From Mumia sp050632745 (GTDB taxonomy: Bacteria; Actinomycetota; Actinomycetes; Propionibacteriales; Nocardioidaceae): 64,000 nt of DNA. Every line of letters begins with the position of its first letter. Within the stretch, counting starts at the first letter, position 1. Below the pieces are notes generated by a model, which saw nothing but the letters and a program-made list of their open reading frames with translations, was not told where the DNA came from and searched no databases. The stretch spans positions 248,001 through 312,000 of the forward strand of contig NZ_JBODSD010000002.1 of the NCBI RefSeq assembly GCF_050632745.1. The letters are read 5' to 3'. Positions 61,437 through 64,000 of this stretch are shown piece after piece. The position numbers and the translations under genes were made by a program.

Positions 61437-61454
61437 GGTACAGCGTGCTGTACC
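61437..61454. promoter_or_regulatory. 18-base palindrome between kinase and ABC exporter
   Basis: GGTACAGC (61437-61444) and GCTGTACC (61447-61454) are exact inverted repeats around GT. It lies 36-53 bases from the kinase start and about 135 bases from the ABC gene. It shares the GTACA...TGTAC core with the palindrome at 59494. Confidence 0.65.
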
Positions 61455-61588
61455 GCGAGTCCACCAGCGGGCTGGATGGGATCGGACGCTCGCCGTTCCT
61501 ACGGTCGTGACATGACCGATCGACACCGCCTGAGCGGCGAGCACACCCACGACCGAGCCTCTGTTCCGGCCTCGCCGAGGAGGACGCG

Positions 61589-62332
61589 GTGAACGCTCCG
61601 GACGCGCTGCTGATGCGCGACGTCACCAAGTCGTACGGCGCCGCGACCCCGGCCCTCGACCACGTGTCCCTGCAGGTGCCACGCGGGTCGTTCCTGGCCG
61701 TGATGGGGCCGTCCGGGTCCGGGAAGTCGACGTTGCTGCAGTGCGCCGCCGGGCTGGACACACCCACGTCGGGACAGGTCTTCATCGGCGGGCGGGAGAT
61801 CTCGCGGCTGAGGGAGACCAAGCGGACCCTGATCCGGCGCGACACGATCGGTTTCGTCTTCCAGTCGTACAACCTGCTTCCCTCGCTGACCGTCGAGGAG
61901 AACATCACGCTCCCGCTGCGGCTGGCCGGCGCCGACCTCGACCGGCGGTGGATGCGCGTGGTCGTCGAGCGGATCGGCCTCGCCCCCTACCTCGGCAGGC
62001 GCCCCGCCGAGCTGTCCGGCGGCCAGCAGCAGCGCGCCGCCATCGCGCGGTCCCTCGCCGCGCGCCCGCACGTGGTCTTCGCCGACGAGCCCACCGGCGC
62101 CCTCGACCTCGCGGCCGCCGACAACGTGCTCGGGCTGCTGCGCGAGGTGGTCGACGACCTCGGGCAGACCGTGGTGATGGTGACCCACGACCCCGCCGCG
62201 GCAGCCCGGGCGCACGCGACCGTGGTTCTCGGCGACGGACGGATCAGGCAGTACCTGCCACGGCCGTCGGCCGAGGAGCTCACGCGCGAGCTCTCTCGGG
62301 CGCGCTCCACCGCTCTGGCAAGGACGGCCTGA
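61589..62332 (+). CDS. ABC exporter ATPase, MacB/LolD-like
   Basis: A 247-residue ATPase. Walker A is MGPSGSGKST (39-48), Q-loop FQSYNLLPSLT, signature LSGGQQQRAAIARSL, Walker B VVFADEPTGALD, and H-loop VTHDP. The sequence is of the LolD/MacB group paired with FtsX-type permeases in antimicrobial peptide or lipid export. GTG 61589 has GAGGAGG close upstream. The permease gene begins four bases after its stop. Confidence 0.92.
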   Translation: MNAPDALLMRDVTKSYGAATPALDHVSLQVPRGSFLAVMGPSGSGKSTLLQCAAGLDTPTSGQVFIGGREISRLRETKRTLIRRDTIGFVFQSYNLLPSLTVEENITLPLRLAGADLDRRWMRVVVERIGLAPYLGRRPAELSGGQQQRAAIARSLAARPHVVFADEPTGALDLAAADNVLGLLREVVDDLGQTVVMVTHDPAAAARAHATVVLGDGRIRQYLPRPSAEELTRELSRARSTALARTA

Positions 62333-62335
62333 CCC

Positions 62336-64000
62336 GTGCCCTCGACCACCCGACGCGGCATGGCCCGCGCTCTCGCCCGAGGACATCTCGGAGCGCTCGT
62401 CGCCGTGGTGCTCGCGGTCTTCGGCGGCACCGCGATGATCACCGCGGCCACCGTCCTGGCCGAGTCCGGCATCACCGCGTCGGTGCCGCCGCACCGGCTC
62501 GCCGGTGCCGACCTCCTCGTCTCCGCACGGCAGCACGTCGAGGTCCCCGAGGACTTCGACGTCCCGCTTCCCGAACGGGTCCTCGTCCCCACGACCTTGG
62601 CCGAGCAGGTGGCCACGGCCGACGGTGTCGCCGAGGTGGCGGCCGACGTGACGGTCCCGGCGACGCTCGCCGGCGGCCTCCGCGCCGACGCGCACAGCTG
62701 GGACGTGGCCGCGCTCGACGAGCCTCCCCTCGACGGCGCGGCACCGCACGGCGACGACGAGCTCGTGCTGGACGAGGAGCTCGCCGGAGCGGCCGGTCTG
62801 CGACCCGGCGACCACGTCGAGGTCACTGTCGGCGGCGACCGCCGCACGTACCGGGTCAGTGGTGTGGTCGATGCCCCCGGCTCCGGCATCTCGCTCGACG
62901 CAGCGACCGCCGTCGGGTTGGCCGGACTGCCCGACGGCACCACGGACCTGATCGCGGTGAGGACCACCGCGGGCAGCGACGTCGCGCAGGTCGCCGCCGG
63001 GCTCGTGTCCTCCCTCGGCGACGCCTACCTGGTGAGCACCGGCGTCGACCGCGGGGGTGTGGAACGGGTCGAGGCCGCCGCGGCCCGCGGGGAGCTGCTC
63101 GAGCTGGCCGGGTCGCTGGCCGGGACGCTGCTGCTCCTGGTCGGCTGCATCACCGCCGGCGCACTGGCGATCTCGGCGCGCAACCAGCGTCGCGATCTCG
63201 CGTTGCTGCGCGCCGTCGGCGCCACGCCGCGACAGGTCAGGCGGCTGATCGCCCAGCAGGCGACGGGGGCCGCGCTGATCGGTCTGGCTCCCGGGATCGC
63301 GCTCGGCTACCCGCTGGCGCACCGCTTCGCCGACGCCCTCACCGAGGCCGGGATGCTCAGCGCCGACCTTCGCCTCGCCACGACGCCGTACGCCGCGCTG
63401 ATCGTCACCGCGCTCACCGTGCTCGTCGTGCAGCTGGCGGCGCGCGGTGCGGCGATGCGTCCGTCCCGGATGCCGTCGACCGAGGCGATGGCCGAGTCCG
63501 AGGTCGAGCCGCGCGAGCCGTCCCGCGTCCGCACCGTGATCGGGCTGGTGGTGATCGCGGCGGCGCTGGGCCAGACCGTGCTGCCGCTCTTCGTCCGCGG
63601 GGAGGCGGCGTTCCTCTCCGCGGCGACCGGGACGTTGGTCGCGGTCATCGGCCTGGCGCTGTCCGGCCCCGGCATCGCGCGCGCCGTCACCGACCGGTTG
63701 GCCGCCAGCCGGTGGGGGGACGGGACCTCTCGCCGCGTCCACGTGCCGACGTGGCTGGCGGTCCACAACACCCGCTCGTACGCCGTCCGAACGGCCGGGG
63801 CGGTGACGGTGCTGGCCCTGGCGATCGGCCTGACGATCACTCAGTTCTACGCCCTCTCCACGCTGGCGCGGGTCGTCGCCGACGACGTGGCGCACGGGCT
63901 GGTCGCGGATGCGACGGTGACAGGCCAGGTCTCCCGGGCCGACGTCGCCGACCTGTCCTCGACGCCCGGGGTCGAGGCGGTGGTCCCGATGGTGAGGACC
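62336..64000 (+). CDS. FtsX/MacB-type ABC permease, cut by window edge
   Basis: The GTG at 62336 opens a frame that runs through the right edge, 555 codons so far. The N-terminal helix (VVLAVFGGTAMITAATVL) is followed by a roughly 200-residue extracytoplasmic domain and three helices of the first FtsX unit (LAGTLLLLVGCITAGALAIS, ALLRAVGATPRQVRRLIA is the coupling segment). A second FtsX unit starts near residue 480. The double-FtsX layout is that of large bacitracin/lantibiotic-type exporters. The true end lies beyond the window. Confidence 0.88.
   Translation, partial: MPSTTRRGMARALARGHLGALVAVVLAVFGGTAMITAATVLAESGITASVPPHRLAGADLLVSARQHVEVPEDFDVPLPERVLVPTTLAEQVATADGVAEVAADVTVPATLAGGLRADAHSWDVAALDEPPLDGAAPHGDDELVLDEELAGAAGLRPGDHVEVTVGGDRRTYRVSGVVDAPGSGISLDAATAVGLAGLPDGTTDLIAVRTTAGSDVAQVAAGLVSSLGDAYLVSTGVDRGGVERVEAAAARGELLELAGSLAGTLLLLVGCITAGALAISARNQRRDLALLRAVGATPRQVRRLIAQQATGAALIGLAPGIALGYPLAHRFADALTEAGMLSADLRLATTPYAALIVTALTVLVVQLAARGAAMRPSRMPSTEAMAESEVEPREPSRVRTVIGLVVIAAALGQTVLPLFVRGEAAFLSAATGTLVAVIGLALSGPGIARAVTDRLAASRWGDGTSRRVHVPTWLAVHNTRSYAVRTAGAVTVLALAIGLTITQFYALSTLARVVADDVAHGLVADATVTGQVSRADVADLSSTPGVEAVVPMVRT

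Noticed and set aside
61499..63895. A 798-codon reverse open frame opposite the ABC exporter genes
   Set aside because: The opposite strand encodes an ABC ATPase with all motifs and an FtsX permease; the reverse translation is compositional noise.
1..64000. Search for tRNA, rRNA, CRISPR arrays, insertion sequences and phage genes
   Set aside because: No cloverleaf, spaced repeat array, transposase or integrase motif was recognised; weak or degenerate copies cannot be excluded by eye.

Overview
The window is high-GC DNA with actinobacterial habits: many GTG starts, 1-8 base gene overlaps, two WYL-type regulators, an ECF41 sigma factor, F420/FMN-type oxidase folds and a DtxR/IdeR-style iron box. 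It fits a Nocardioidaceae-like soil actinomycete chromosome, but that placement is inference from gene content, not from a marker gene. I saw no rRNA, tRNA, CRISPR array, transposase or phage gene. Coding density is very high: no gene-free stretch reaches 300 bases.

Layout. 1-8.3 kb: partial DUF72 gene, a crotonase-fold protein, an MFS transporter overlapping an M20 peptidase, a haem peroxidase, L-asparaginase and an unknown multi-pass membrane protein. 8.4-16.3 kb: a reverse-strand siderophore operon of the desferrioxamine type (desA-desB-desC-desD) extended by an Ntn-hydrolase acylase of the penicillin acylase family and a second siderophore-type acetyltransferase; every junction is a 4-base stop/start overlap. 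Two overlapping iron boxes lie between desA and the divergent tryptophan 2,3-dioxygenase (16.4 kb), which is followed by an amidohydrolase that could be its deformylase partner. 18-29 kb: metabolic singletons (zinc alcohol dehydrogenase, PLP beta-lyase, GH16-like protein, NudK-like Nudix hydrolase, M23 lipoprotein, aldehyde dehydrogenase, TMEM175-like channel, quinone-reductase-like MDR) and a strongly structured intergenic region at 20.5 kb. 29-32.6 kb: a VanY-like carboxypeptidase divergent from an OmpR/histidine-kinase pair, then an autoregulated ECF41 sigma factor. 32.6-41.3 kb: two WYL-regulator modules, each beside its presumed target and an inverted-repeat operator, a GntR-ABC ATPase pair and two alpha/beta hydrolases. 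41.4-47 kb: leuC without leuD, an orphan cyclic-nucleotide-domain histidine kinase and a P-type ATPase with altered ion-site motifs. 47.1-51.1 kb: the Pnkp/Hen1 RNA repair-and-protection pair. 51-57.7 kb: MFS/MerR pair, a flavin-type oxidase fold, an AraC regulator with a shrunken sensor domain, an SDR and a GDSL hydrolase. 57.6-64 kb: two NarL-type two-component systems and a MacB-like ABC exporter cut by the right edge; palindromes sharing a GTACA...TGTAC core precede both two-component operons.

The most coherent multi-gene unit is the iron-regulated siderophore operon with its cytoplasmic-looking acylase and two acyltransferases. The other units most worth testing are the P-type ATPase of unknown ion specificity, the kynA-amidohydrolase pair and the structured RNA-like region at 20.5 kb.
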